Shown here: positions 1-12,007 of the stretch, piece by piece
How the letters are laid out: every line of letters starts with the position of its first letter
Position numbering within the stretch: the first letter of the stretch is position 1
Source: Oncomelania hupensis
Taxonomy: Eukaryota > Mollusca > Gastropoda > Littorinimorpha > Pomatiopsidae
Reading direction: 5' to 3'
Length of the DNA: 64,000 nucleotides
Assembly (NCBI GenBank): GCA_036898135.1
Contig: CM072513.1
Location: 31,390,946-31,454,945, forward strand
Notes under the pieces: generated by a model
The model's database searches: none
Told to the model about the DNA's origin: nothing
What the model saw: the letters and a program-made list of their open reading frames with translations, nothing else
Program-made: the position numbers and the translations under genes

Positions 1-15
1 GAGTGAGTGAGGGAT

Positions 16-17
<2 letters not shown>

Positions 18-79
<62 letters not shown>

Positions 80-105
80 AAGAGAGAGAGGAGGAGGAGG
101 GGGTT
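18..105. repeat. (GA)n microsatellite
   Basis: Almost pure GA dinucleotide run with a few extra G or A interruptions. Similar short runs follow: (AC)n near 207-234, (CT)n near 370-425 and (AC)n near 785-809. No coding sequence is supported in the first kilobase; the open frames there are simple-repeat translations. Confidence 0.9.
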
Positions 106-639
106 TAGATGGAGTGCCAATAGATACCAATATAAATAAAAAAACTGCAAAAATCAAATTTAAAGCTGGAAAACACATATTATTTGCTTAGAAGTATAAT
201 ACACACAACACACGCACACACACACACACACACACAAACATTTCAGAGAACGGGGGCCAAGGAACGCAAACAACGTTCTGCGTAACAAACCTGTCAATGT
301 AAAAAAAAACATGGGTTTGGTTTGGTAACGTGGACACGAAGACTTGGGAACTGCTAGAAGAAAGTAGATCTCTCTCTTTCTCTTATCTCTCTCTCTCTGT
401 TTCTCTCTCTCTCTCTCTCTCTTTCTCACTCTTCCCTTTCTCTCTTTGACTATCCCTCTCCCTCCTCTGTCTTCTAAACCCTCTCTCTTCTCTTAAGCTA
501 ATCCTACAGTTGCTCTCTAATGACTTATATTTTGACGTCTAATAGGGAGGAGCTCAAGGGTAGGGTGGGGACGAGTGTTTAATGGGTAGAAGTAAAAAAG
601 TCAAAAAGAAAAACCAATGTATAGATTTGTTTTATTTGT

Positions 640-1075
640 TCATCTGAAACTGTTTATTTTTCTTCATTTTTTGACATTATTTTAACATTTTCCAATTTTG
701 AAGCTATCCCTTCCTTTCTTTAACAGCTAACCCGTCTCTTTCCTACAATGCCCAGTCACCATGTGGAGTTTCACACCCCAAACAACAACACACACACACA
801 CACACACAGACACACTTGTTTTTCACAGTGTTATTATGACTTTCCTGAAGCGCCACATACGTTGTGCTGACAATGGGGTCATATTACGACTCATTTTTTA
901 AGAACTTTTAAGTGTTCTAAACTAACCCTAACCCTAGCCCATAACCCTTACCAAATTCATATGACAGTATTTTTGGAACATTATCATGTTCATATAGTAA
1001 ATTATTCGCACAGATCTGCTTTATATAAACGTATATGTACTATATTTGCTTATTTTAACATATATAAGCCCACAC
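640..1075 (+). repeat. CCCTAA-bearing dispersed repeat, copy A
   Basis: Modules run in the order: a TTTTGACATTATTTT block (about 655-720), (AC)n, a block containing ACATACGTTGTGCTGACAAT (about 823-920), a short CTAACCCTAACCCTAG stretch (about 920-950), then a block starting CAAATTCATATGACA (about 953-1068). The same modules recur in inverse orientation near 2190-2640 and in direct orientation near 26060-26640. No coding capacity is seen. This is a dispersed repeat with an internal telomere-like motif; its class is not recognised. Confidence 0.6.
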
Positions 1076-1079
1076 ATGT

Positions 1080-2180
1080 TATATATTAACTTCCTTCAGA
1101 CAGTCATGCAGTCTCTCCAGATAAAATCGAACAGACTTAACGATATCCATGACTGTAGTTAGCTTACTCGTCAAACTGACCAGGACGTCGTCTCCGTTAA
1201 CTAGCCATGCGCCCCTTATCGCGATTGAATCTAGCCTACACTCTGCCTCTGACACTCCAATTCAAGGATAATTGTACATGTCTCATAAATAGGGCAGGTG
1301 AGGGAAATACTCAAATAAACACGAATAATCCGTATATGCGAGATTAACTAAAACGAGAGTTAAACGATTGGTCAGAACCCCTGCATATCCTTGGTGGCAC
1401 AACCTTAACTCGTCAGTCGAATACTAACTACGAAGCTGCGAGGGTCAAACCAAGGAACAAACTGCAGTGTCCGCTTATCTCCACCTCATCGAGAGAGTGC
1501 TAGAGACTAAAAGACGGTTTCACGAATCCCAGAGTCTAGAAGTCAGCTCTGGGACGGTTTGTGGAGACAAACGCATGACGCTTGCTCCCGTGGTACAGAA
1601 GGAGATCAACCTAGATTCTACCTCTCCACGTCCGAACCTCGTAGCTACAAGACTCACCCGACTCACCAGATCAACCTGAGAGGCAGGACCCCTCAGACGG
1701 ACTCCATCACGCGCCGAAGTGCCGTAGATAAGTCGCCCACAAATGCAACTGAGATCTAACACTCGCGAAACATAATCGACCACTAGAACATTTATTAGAC
1801 TACGAATATTCGAATCGTAGATTCGCTTAGCAAAAGATGAAGAAGACCTGCTGACAAACTTTCCCAGCACATTGAACACTTAGAATTATTAATTAATTGA
1901 TAGTATAATGAAGTAAAGGTAAAAGTTGTGTTGAATATATAAAAAGTGAAATCACATACATACGACTGGTGTCATTCTATTTGTATTGTTGTGCATCTCT
2001 TAGTTTTCTTCCCTTGAGACATAGTAACCTAGTCTTTTGATTAGTAATAAGCATTTCTCAAATTGAGCCAAATGATACTAAAAAGCCCGAGAACAAATAT
2101 AAATTTTATGTGACCAAGCACCGTGATCAGTCTCTCACATCGCCCCTCTATCTGTAAGTCGTACCCCCTAATAAAATAAA
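1080..2180. other. Unclassified stretch, no gene recognised
   Basis: Unique-looking sequence between two inversely oriented copies of the CCCTAA-bearing repeat. Open frames of up to about 119 codons exist on the minus strand (1520-1879) but show no recognisable domain and overlap similar open frames on the other strand. It could be the body of a decayed mobile element; I cannot name one. Confidence 0.4.
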
Positions 2181-2189
2181 CGTATCGTC

Positions 2190-2457
2190 CCCAGAATATA
2201 ATCACAGTGGGCACACCCACACAGTGTTATCTGGACAAACCAGTGAACATCTACATACCTCGTATTGACAAACCCACTTGTTTTGACGTCAGAACAATGA
2301 TCTATTAGGGTTAGGGCTGGGTTAGGATTAGGGTTAGGGGTTAAGGTTAGTGTTCGAACACTTCAAAGTACTTAAAAAGGGGGACGAAATATGACCCATT
2401 GTCAGCACAACGTATGTTGGGTTTCGGGAAAGTCATGATAATACTGTGTAACCTCGG

Positions 2458-2509
<52 letters not shown>

Positions 2510-2640
2510 AAATAAGCCAATATAGTACATATACGTTTATCTAAAGCAGATCGGTGCGAATAAGTTACTCTATGAACATGATAATGTTCCAAAAATAGTG
2601 TCATATGAATTTGCTTAGATTCCGGGTATCTCTGATTCAA
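2190..2640 (-). repeat. CCCTAA-bearing dispersed repeat, copy B
   Basis: Reverse-complement relative of the copies at 640-1075 and 26060-26350. It contains GGGTTAGGG-type motifs (about 2308-2350), the conserved block with ATTGTCAGCACAACGTATGT (about 2399-2418), a (TG)n run (2461-2507) and the block matching 953-1068 (about 2508-2630). Module order is rotated relative to copy A, as expected if the family exists as tandem arrays or composites. Confidence 0.6.
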
Positions 2641-2732
2641 AGCTATGTGCAAACAGTCTAGTGTCACATCCTCGCATTCCAGCCTGAAACGAAAAGCCAA
2701 TAAAAAGAATTAGGCTTAATTCATTAGACAAA

Positions 2733-2733
<1 letters not shown>

Positions 2734-2790
<57 letters not shown>
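2734..2790. repeat. (CT)n microsatellite
   Basis: Pure CT dinucleotide run. The following 500 bp (2795-3300) is AT-rich with short GTGATGTGG-like repeats near 3150-3200 and no gene. Confidence 0.95.
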
Positions 2791-2792
<2 letters not shown>

Positions 2793-3307
2793 GTGCCAAG
2801 CTTTGCCTAACACCACTATTATTATTTTAGTAATTTTATTCAGAACCAGAATCAGAATCTCTATTGTCCCCATGATAACACAAAGAAGATTAGAATTTAT
2901 TAAAATTAGGCTATTAGAATTATTATTAGAATTGTTCTTATATCGCACCTGATTATCTATAATTACTCAAGACGCTGGCCCAAAGGATCAGCCTCAAACT
3001 GCCTGAAGAGTTCGCTTTACCTCTTTATGCGCAAATGGTGGTAATGTGTATGTATGTATCTGCAATACAGTTCTATTATGCCTTAAAAGCGAGTGAATCA
3101 GACCACATCATCACATAACCTAATCACTCCACCACACCTACCCATCACATTTGTGGTACAGTGTGATGTAGAGTGATGTGGTGTGGTGATGGAATGTGGC
3201 AATGTGTATATCTCTCTGCAATACAGTCCCATGCCATAAAAAATGTTCTCTATACCTCGACAGTGCCCCAGTTTTTACTATTTTTAAAAAAAAAGTGTAT
3301 GTATTGA

Positions 3308-4270
3308 TTTCATTCTATAACATAGAATGAAGTCTATGACATAGAATGAATTCTATGACATAGAATGAATTCTATAGCATAGAATAAATAGTATAACATA
3401 GAATGAATAAGATGACATAGAATGAATTCTATGACATAGAATGAATTCTATAACATAGAATGAATTCTATAGCAAAGAATGAATTCTATTACATAGAATT
3501 TATTCTATAGCATAGAATGAATTCTATAGCATAGAATGAATTCTACGACATAGAATTCATTCTGTAACATAGAATTCATTCTATGCTATAGAATTCATTC
3601 TATGTTATAGAATTCATTCTATGTCATAGAATTCCTTCTATGTCATCTTATTCATTCTATGTTATACTATTCATTCTATGCCTATAGAATTCATTCAATG
3701 TCATAGAATGAATTCTATGTCATAGAATTCATTCTATGCTATAAAATTCATTCTATGCATATAGAATTCATTCTTTATTATAGAATTCATTCTATGTTAT
3801 ACAATTTATTATATGCACATAGAATTCATTTTATGTCATATAATTTATTTTATGGTAAAGAATTCATTCTATGTTATAGAATGAATTGTATGCACATAGA
3901 ATAAATTCTATGTTATAGAATTCATTCTTTGTAATATAATTCATTCTTTGTAATAGAATTCATTCTATGTTATAGAATATAATTCTATGCATACAAGTGC
4001 ATTCTATAATATAGAATTGTATTACATACATAGAATCTTATTCTCTATTATAAAATGTTATTCTATACATAGAATTTTATTATGGACATAGAATTTTACA
4101 CTATATTATAGAATGTTATTCTATACAAAGAATTTTATTCTATGACTTACAATATTGGTTTCTTTTTTATAAATGGAATTTCAACTAATGAATGCTTTTT
4201 GTGTGCATAGAATGCTTTCTATGTGCATATAATTTATTCTATGTATAGAATAGTCACATAGAATAAATGG
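3308..4270. repeat. 19-bp palindromic satellite, fold-back array
   Basis: About fifty degenerate copies of a 19-bp unit (TAGAATGAATTCTATGACA) repeat across nearly 1 kb. The unit is itself close to palindromic around GAATTC. From 3308 to about 3529 the units read GAATGAATTC; beyond about 3550 they mostly read GAATTCATTC, the reverse complement. Variant units near 3381-3420 reappear as the exact inverse near 3640-3680, so the right half is an inverted copy of the left, with an axis near 3529. From about 3990 the array decays into looser ATAGAAT/TTATTCTAT repeats. Confidence 0.9.
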
Positions 4271-4365
4271 ACACATGGCGCCCCATACTACATTGTATAC
4301 TTTGTCTCATTTTCACGTATTAAACATGTGTCACGTATCAAACATGTGTCACAAACTATCACTAT

Positions 4366-4805
4366 TTCGAGAAACAGCGACAGACCTACAGAGAAAAAGC
4401 GACAGATCTACAAAGGAACAGCGACAGATCTACAGAGGAATAGCGACAGATTCTACAGACAAATAGCGGCAGATCTACAGAGGAATAGCGACAGATCTAC
4501 AGAAAAATAGCGACAGATCTACAGAGAAACAGCGACAGATCTACAGTGGAACAGCAACAGAAGCAGCGAAAGATCTACAAAAGAACAGCCACAGATCTAC
4601 AGAGGAATTGCGTTAGATCTACAAAGAAATGGAGACAGATCTACAGAGAAATAGCGAAAGACCTACAGAGAAATAGCGAAAGATCTACAGAGAAACAGCG
4701 ACAGATCTACAGAGAAACAGCGACAGATCTACAGAGGATTAGCCAACGATCTACAGAAAAATAGCCACAGATCTACAGAGGAACAGTTACAGATCTACAG
4801 AGGAA
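4366..4805. repeat. 22-bp minisatellite (AGCGACAGATCTACAGAGAAAT)n
   Basis: About twenty tandem copies of a 22-bp unit around the core CGACAGATCTACAGAG. Because 22 is not a multiple of three, a 66-bp super-period reads through all three forward frames, producing overlapping arginine/glutamine/threonine-rich open frames (4275-4466, 4328-4510, 4546-4764). These are repeat artefacts rather than genes. Confidence 0.9.
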
Positions 4806-4936
4806 CCAGTAACTTTCAAGACGTATTGCTCCTATACAACCTCATTAATCAGATCAAAGAGCAGCTAAGGATGTTGGTCAAACTTGGGATTTAATTGTCG
4901 CCTAAACAAGGCATGCAAACCAGCGCCATTTTCTAA

Positions 4937-4976
<40 letters not shown>

Positions 4977-6050
4977 CGCCTAATTGCTGTGAACTCTTAA
5001 TGAAAAAAAAATCGCAAACCAATTCAAACTAACTCACGCAGTGCCAAATATTGGCTGATCTTTAGCCCAATTTCGTTTGACGTTCGTAATATAGAAGAAA
5101 ATAATATGACGTGTACGTGTTGCGATTGTTAAAATAAAATTAACAGGTTCCATTACAGGTTTAACGCTTCTTTTCTTTTTCCTTCTGCATAGGCTAATAT
5201 ACTGTTGATAACATCACGCCTTGATGATTATGGTGTTGGCTTACGGGAAAGACACCAGGCAACAGCAGTGTCTATGTTGGGAATATTAGGTCTGACATGA
5301 GATATTATATTATTTGCCTTATGATCTCACTAATCTACAGATGAAAGATTTCGTTTGAGACTACTGCGCCTATCCTCAACGCAGATTGGGGGTAAAATAA
5401 ACAAGTCGCCGCACGAAGGCGATTTAATCACCCATTCCTGCTTGATCTGCCTAATCTGGATCAACACTTGAAGCTGATTTTACGTGCAACAATTCTGTTT
5501 GAAAGGGCCACAGTTCAGCGCCACAGATCTTTTTGGCATTCAAAGTGAGTGTTGTCCCACACAAAAAAGAAGCTTACAACAACAACAACAGTAACAACAA
5601 CAACAACAATATAAATACCTCTTTCAAAACGTATAGTTTTTATATAAATCAATAAATTCCGTTTATGTGTCTAGTTATATAGCTTATGTCGTAGAACGAT
5701 CTCAAAGAAACCGTTTTACATAACGTTACAAAGGGGAAACCATTTAAGACAAAGGCTTTAAATATGGGCAGGGAAACTTGTTGGGGGGACACGCGCCGAC
5801 CGGCCTAAAAACAATAGCATATAGCCTTTCCCTTGCCTTGTTTGTTTTGTCCACAGTGGCAGTGTTTACATACATAGAACAGAATGAGCAGAATGAGAAC
5901 ATTTCACTCCTTTGCGGTGTGTTTCAACAACGAAAACCCACGTACTGCTGTTTGGTTTTTCAATGTAACAACACTGCGAATTTCAGGGCAAACTCATTTC
6001 TGCAACCCAAAAAAAAAAAAAAAAAACACCAAATCTTTCGAACTGGGCAG
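4806..6050. other. Non-coding stretch, no gene recognised
   Basis: AT-rich sequence with poly(A) near 4945-4974, (AAC)n near 5577-5610 and poly(A) near 6007-6026. No domain-bearing open frame is seen; the frames at 5778-6212 are mostly translation of the GA repeat that follows. Confidence 0.5.
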
Positions 6051-6079
6051 CTTGAGAGAGAGAGAGGGAGAGAGAGAGA

Positions 6080-6143
<64 letters not shown>
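6051..6143. repeat. (GA)n microsatellite
   Basis: GA dinucleotide run with two early GGG interruptions. Further downstream at 6348-6400 a CAGGGGCGGAC motif followed by a G/C-homopolymer block and poly(A) resembles one end of a hAT-like repeat; CAGGGGCGGAT recurs in reverse orientation near 22756 and 41047. Confidence 0.85.
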
Positions 6144-6144
<1 letters not shown>

Positions 6145-6530
6145 GCGCAGCCAATTGTACTGTCTTGTCTTTTCTAGGCAGTGTTTTGAAAACAGGATTG
6201 TGGGGGGCTTAGAGAGATTGCTTGTTGGGTGATGAGAAAGTGGAAGTAGTAGAGGGTGAGAGAACGCTATTGAGTAGTAAATAAATAGCCAGACGTCTTC
6301 TAGACAAACACAAATTAATTATTTTGTCACGGTTTTCTTTCCTCAACAGGGGCGGACGAGGGGGGAGTTTCCGGGGTTTCCGGAAACACCCCCCAGCCCC
6401 AAAAAAAAAAAAAAAAAAAAAAAAAAGAAGAAGAAGGAGAGATAGAAAGAGAGAGAGAAAAAAAAATCACTTTAATATATATATAAAATTATAAAAACAA
6501 AAAATTAAAATAAATTAAAATAAATAAATA

Positions 6531-6841
<311 letters not shown>

Positions 6842-6860
6842 TGGTGGCAACGTCGGGATA

Positions 6861-9741
6861 ATGGATCCACCACGTGAACAGATACCGCAACAAATGGTTC
6901 GTCGACACAATGTTCATGTTCCCCTTCCAAAACCGTTTGATGGTAGGCCCGAACACTGGCAAACATGGAAACAACGGTTCCTCCGATTCAAGACATGCTC
7001 CGCTCTAGCGGACGATGACTGTGTGAGTACATTCTTATACAGTATGGGAGAAGTGGCAGATGACATTTTGTCAACCATTACAATAGAAGGAAGACCCGTA
7101 GATGAAAGCATGATCACATTCTCAGATCTGATGAAGGCTTTTGACGGACATTTTGGTTCCAGAAAAAACGTGATAATCGCAAGAGCGAAGTTTAACACCA
7201 GACGACAAAAGGATGGGGAACTAATAGATGTTTTCATTCAAGAACTTCACAAGCTGGCAGAGGATTGCGAATATGGTACCCTTCGTGACCAACTGATCAG
7301 AGATAGGATCGTAGTCGGGGTTACAGATGACGATCTTTCTAAAGATCTTCAAGCTAAACCGGAGCTAACTTTAGAACAAGCTATGCAGCTTTCACGACAA
7401 GCTGAATCACGCAAAGAAGGACAACCACTACTGCGGGCGGCCGCAGACGTCAACGTTATCAACAAACATCGCCGTTTACCTCCCCCACAATTTAGAGGAG
7501 ATAAGCGCCAGAATGACTACAAACAGAACACTGCCAAATACCCAATATCAGACCAGGTGTCCCACAAGTGCCAGTACTGTGGGTTTGAGTCCCATCCTAG
7601 AGATAAATGTCCTGCCCGTCAGGCAATATGTACACACTGTAAGAAGAAGGGACATTATAAGACGGTCTGTCGCTCTCGCGCTCCTCAACGACATCTCAAT
7701 GAATTGTCAGAGTGTGACAGCGAAGAGGAAGAGGATGAATTCCTTGGACACATATACAATATCAATGATGACAGCACCTGGACGGCACAGATCTCCGTCG
7801 AAGGTGAACCCATCATGTTCAAGCTTGATACTGGGGCAGCAGTATCAGTCATTGGGGAGAGGTGGGCTAACGCTCATTTCTGTTTTCTCAAACACACTAC
7901 AAAGCGACTCAAAGGGCCAGGGGACACTACTCTCACAGTACTTGGTTCCACACAGGCAAAACTTGAGTATAAAGGTAGGTCATTGATTGAAACACTATAC
8001 GTCATCAAAGGCCAAACAATGGCACTACTGGGCCGTTCTGCATGTACAGGCCTGGGCATAATTCAGCGCATCGACGGTGTTGATTCCATCCCAGACTTCA
8101 GAGCTGAATACCCAGCACTTTTCAAAGGCATCGGGATGCTCAAGACAACATACACGATCAAAATCAAACCTGATGCTCATCCAGTATGCATCTACACACC
8201 ACGCAAAGTGCCTCACCCCCTTATAGATAAGGTAAAAAGGGAAATTGAGCGCATGGAGGCACAGGGGATCATTACACCAGTCTCGGAGCCCACCAGTTGG
8301 TGCTCCGGCATCGTCGTCGTTCCAAAATCAGATGGAGCCGTTCGCATCTGTGTTGATCTTACTCACCTGAATAAGTCTGTACAGCGTGAGATTCATCCCA
8401 TGGCATCAGTGGACCAGAGTCTCGCTATGCTAGCCAACAGCAAAATCTTCACCAAACTGGATGCCAAAAGCGGATTCTGGCAGATACCGCTTTCAGAAGA
8501 ATCCAAGCTGTTGACAACCTTCGTCACACCCTTTGGGAGATACTGCTTCAATCGTCTCCCTTTCGGTATTTCTTCAGCCAGCGAAGTATTTCAACGAACG
8601 ATCTCCGGTATCCTGGGCGACCCTGAAGGCATCATATGTCACATGGATGACATTCTGGTCCATGCGGCAGATCAGGATACACATGACAAACGCGTCAGAG
8701 CAGTCATGCAGAAATGCCAAGAAGCAGGACTTACACTCAATGACAAGTGTGAATTCTCAAAATCTTCGGTACGCTTCTTAGGCCACATCATTGACGCCAC
8801 AGGTATTCACGTTGACCCGACCAAGGTGGAAGCCATCACCAGCTTCCCACCACCCTCTAACGTGGAAGAGCTCCAGAGATTCTTGGGCATGCTCAACCAG
8901 CTCGCTAAATTCACACCCAATTTGGCTCACCACACTGCACCTATACGTGCACTTCTCCAGAAGGACAACATGTGGATCTGGGAAGATCCACAAAAGCTAG
9001 CTTTTGAAAAAGCTAAAGAAATGCTGCTATCACCTCCAGTACTAGCACACTATAACCCCACTCGCCCCACCATCATAGCTGCAGATGCATCTAGCGAAGG
9101 TATCGGCGCGGTCCTATACCAGATACAAGAGGATGGTCAACGAAGACCAGTCTGTTTCATCTCCCGTTCATTATCCCCAGCTGAGCACAACTACGCGGTC
9201 ATTGAAAAAGAGGCCCTATCTGTGACTTGGGCATGTGAACGTCTAGCTGAATACGTCCTGGGACTCGAACTCACGGTGGAGACAGATCATAAACCATTGG
9301 TCACACTCCTCAGCACCACTGAGCTTCACAAAGTTCCACCACGCATTCAACGATTTCGGCTCCGAATGGTGAGATTCACGGTCAAGATGGTTCATGTCAG
9401 TGGCAAGAATCAGACCACAGCGGATGCTCTCTCTCGAGCTCCGGCATCTCAACCAACTGAAAAGGACATTAATCTTGTTGATGATACTATAGAGCACACT
9501 CGCCAGTGCATGGAGATCTTGTCAGCTTCATCTCTGAAGCTTCAAGAAATCTGTGCTGAACAAAAGTCGGATCCAGAGACGTCACAAGTTCGCAACTACT
9601 GCCACACTGGGTGGCCAGATTTCCTACCGGAGTCACCTTTACTCAAACAGTACTGGATCAACAGACATCACCTGACACTGGTTGATGACATGCTACTATA
9701 CGACGACAGAATCGTTGTCCCAAGAACACTACGAATAGACA
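6861..9741 (+). CDS. gypsy-1 gag-PR-RT-RNase H (5' part of the polyprotein, split)
   Basis: Starts at ATG 6861, just after the primer binding site, and runs in frame to 9741, where the Helitron-like insert begins; read-through into the insert would stop at 9815. Domains in order: gag capsid-like region; two CCHC zinc knuckles of C-x2-C-x4-H-x4-C form near residues 237-270; an aspartic protease DTGA near 323; RT with an ICVDL motif near 495 and an HMDD catalytic box near 594; RNase H beginning with AADAS near 740. The reading phase at 9741 (first base of a codon) is matched by the two bases after the insert at 10893, so the frame resumes exactly. The polyprotein would copy the element RNA into DNA in cytoplasmic particles. 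As it stands, integrase is separated from the rest. Confidence 0.9.
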
Positions 9742-10043
9742 TCTATATATATAAATTGCTTAGCCGGAAGTCCTTCTTCGCCGTTACTATAAAGTTTGTC
9801 TCCTATGGACGCTGATCTGGCCAGGTGCTGAGTGCTGCTGATCGGCCTGCTGTGTGCTCAAAACCACCCAAATCGTTATAGCCGACATTTCCTTTCCGAA
9901 CTTTTAACCGTTTCTGAGATAAATAAATAAACAAAATGTCCACAAAATGCAATAGCCTCATTCCGCGCGCTTCCATTAAAAATCAAATTGAGGTTTCAGC
10001 ATGTTTTCCCATATAGACCAAAAAATTCATGGTTTTTCCACGA

Positions 10044-10113
10044 AGCCTTGGTAGCGTAGTGGGTTAATCGTTCGCCTATGGTTTCGGGCGACCCAAGATC
10101 GATACTCACGCGG
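10044..10113 (+). repeat. tRNA-like (SINE-head) segment inside the Helitron
   Basis: TTGGTAGCGTAGTGGGTTAA resembles a tRNA D-arm/A box, and AGATCGATACTC about 35 bases later resembles a B box, with outer GCCTTG and GCGGGCC segments. It is followed by poly(T) (10129-10155) and (ATT)n. This reads as a degenerate tRNA-derived SINE carried as Helitron cargo; a functional tRNA is unlikely because acceptor-stem pairing is poor. Confidence 0.5.
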
Positions 10114-10198
10114 GCCATATTTTTTTTTAAGTTTTTTTTTTTTTTTTTTTTTTTTACACAATATGGATTTTTTTTTTAATTTAGACTTTTTACCTTTA

Positions 10199-10201
<3 letters not shown>

Positions 10202-10295
<94 letters not shown>

Positions 10296-10397
10296 ATTAT
10301 TATTATTATTCTTATAATAACAATTATACTATCTTATATCAAATTTTATTTTAAAACCTTGGTGTTTTTTCTGATTTCTATTTGTATTATTCTATAT

Positions 10398-10464
<67 letters not shown>

Positions 10465-10470
10465 TACCAA
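10202..10470. repeat. (ATT)n microsatellites inside the Helitron
   Basis: Two long (TTA)n/(ATT)n runs, 10202-10293 and about 10398-10462, separated by AT-rich sequence. They could be tails of older retroposons or amplified simple repeats; the tyrosine-rich open frame across the first is an artefact. Confidence 0.9.
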
Positions 10471-10482
10471 GGATCGGGATGG

Positions 10483-10805
10483 GGTGGTACGTGTAGGTAA
10501 AAGGGGGCTACGGGTAGGTTTAAAGGGGCATGGGTAGGTATAACGGGGATACGGGTATCTATAAGGGGGTATGGTGATGGTCGATTCCTTTCATCCATAC
10601 CTGCGAAACGATCAACGGGGAAGTATCAAGGAGGGTACAGTTAGGAACCAAGGGGGTATGGAAGGAATCAAGGGGGTATGGGGAGGTATCAAGTGGGTTC
10701 GGGGAGGTATCAAGGGGGTATGATGAGGCATCATGGGGGGGGGACGGGGAGATATCAGGGGGGGGGTATGGTGAGGTATCAAGGGGGATATGGGGAGGTA
10801 TCATC
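10483..10805. repeat. G-rich minisatellite, ~21-bp unit, inside the Helitron
   Basis: Repeated variants of GGTATCAAGGGGGTATGGGGA across about 320 bp. The purine-rich strand asymmetry is strong (runs of 5-9 G). Helitrons in other animals often carry minisatellite blocks near the 3' end. The proline/serine open frame on the minus strand (10559-10822) is a translation of the repeat. Confidence 0.85.
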
Positions 10806-10858
10806 GTCCAAATGACAGACAAAAGTTCTCTCTGTCTACATTTTAAACAGCATCATGT

Positions 10859-10880
10859 GTACCCTGGCTTGCCAGGGTAC
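10859..10880 (+). terminator. Helitron 3' terminal hairpin
   Basis: A perfect 9-bp stem (GTACCCTGG pairing with CCAGGGTAC) around CTTG, followed by eight bases and the terminal CTAG. In Helitrons this hairpin acts as the rolling-circle termination signal. The role here is inferred from position and form. Confidence 0.85.
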
Positions 10881-10892
10881 AAAAACCACTAG

Positions 10893-12007
10893 TTCTAGAT
10901 AAACTACATGAGGGACATATGGGCATTTCAAAAACACGTGCTTTGGCATCAACCTGCGTTTGGTGGCCATACATTTCAAAACAGATCGAGGAGACTGTCA
11001 ACAACTGTCACATCTGCAAAATACATCAATCGATAAAAAAGGAACCGATGCTACCATCATCACTCCCAGACCGACCCTGGTCAAGAGTCGGTATGGACCT
11101 CTTCGAGCTCAAAGGCAAAATGTTCCTGATTGTAGTTGATTACTATTCCAGATGGATTGAGTTCCGACCCCTAGACACTATCACCAGCACCCGCACTATC
11201 ACTCAGATCAAGAGCATTTTTGCGGTTCATGGCATACCAGATGTCGTAATTTCAGACAATGGCCCCCAATTCGCCAGTGCTGAATTCCGCAGTTTTGCAG
11301 CTGAATATGGATTCACGCATACCACCAGTTCACCTCACTATCCTCAGAGTAACGGTGAAGCTGAAAAAGCTGTCCAAACCCTCAAGAAAACACTAAAAAA
11401 GGCCAAAGATCCGTATGCAGCTCTACTCCTATACCGAGCCACTCCACTCTCAAATGGCTCATCCCCATGTGAACTCTTGATGGGAAGAATCCTCAAAACT
11501 AAGATTCCCATCATTCCCTCTAAACTCGCCCAACACACCCCAAATCACACCCTCATCCAGGAGCGAGAAGCTATACTCAAAGAAAAACAACGTCTACACT
11601 ACAATACACGACACGCAACTAAAGACGCTACACAACTGAAACCCGGTAGTCAAGTCTACATAAGAGATCTCGACCGAGCCGGCACAGTGGCAGCTCAGCA
11701 TCATAACCCTAGATCGTACATCATCTCGACCAATCACGGTCAGATACGTCGCAACAGATCTCACATCATTCCTACAGAAAGGACAACCTCAACTGACAAC
11801 GCACTGCCAACACCGCCAGCGACAACAGCAGGTCCTGTCCCCAAGACTACCCAAATTGACACACGTCAACAAGCGCACACACCTCCGCGAACACAGAAGG
11901 CTCCAACACCAAAGAATTCCTCACAAATTCAGCCAAAGGACAAACTATCCGGGCAAACAACAAGATCAGGCAGAGTTGTTCGTCCGCCTGTCAAGCTTGA
12001 TTTATAA
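10893..12007 (+). CDS. gypsy-1 integrase (3' part of the polyprotein, split)
   Basis: Resumes the gypsy-1 frame immediately after the Helitron; the first ATG is 10919, but the reading frame is open from 10893. It encodes the end of an HHCC zinc-binding domain (HEGHMGIS, then CHICK), and a DDE core with Asp in GMDLF (near 11096), Asp in SDNGPQF (near 11260) and Glu in NGEAEKA (near 11352). A basic, proline/threonine-rich tail ends at TAA 12007. All three acidic catalytic residues are present. It inserts element cDNA into the chromosome. No chromodomain is visible. Confidence 0.88.

Larger units (their letters stand above)
9742..10892 (+). mobile_element. Non-autonomous Helitron-like insertion inside gypsy-1 pol
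   Basis: The insert begins TCTATATATATAA (9742) and ends CTAG (10889-10892). Eight bases before the CTAG is a perfect 9-bp stem with a 4-base loop (GTACCCTGG, CTTG, CCAGGGTAC; 10859-10880). It lies between A (9741) and T (10893) with no target duplication. These are the hallmarks of Helitrons: 5' TC, 3' hairpin plus CTRR, and A|T target. The gypsy-1 reading frame is continuous across the flanks, an independent check on both boundaries. There is no Rep/helicase ORF, so it is non-autonomous. The cargo comprises a tRNA-like segment, poly(T), two (ATT)n runs and a 21-bp G-rich minisatellite. Confidence 0.87.

Noticed and set aside
1520..1879. 119-codon open frame on the minus strand as a possible gene
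   Set aside because: No recognisable domain; overlapping open frames exist on the other strand; the surroundings are repeats.
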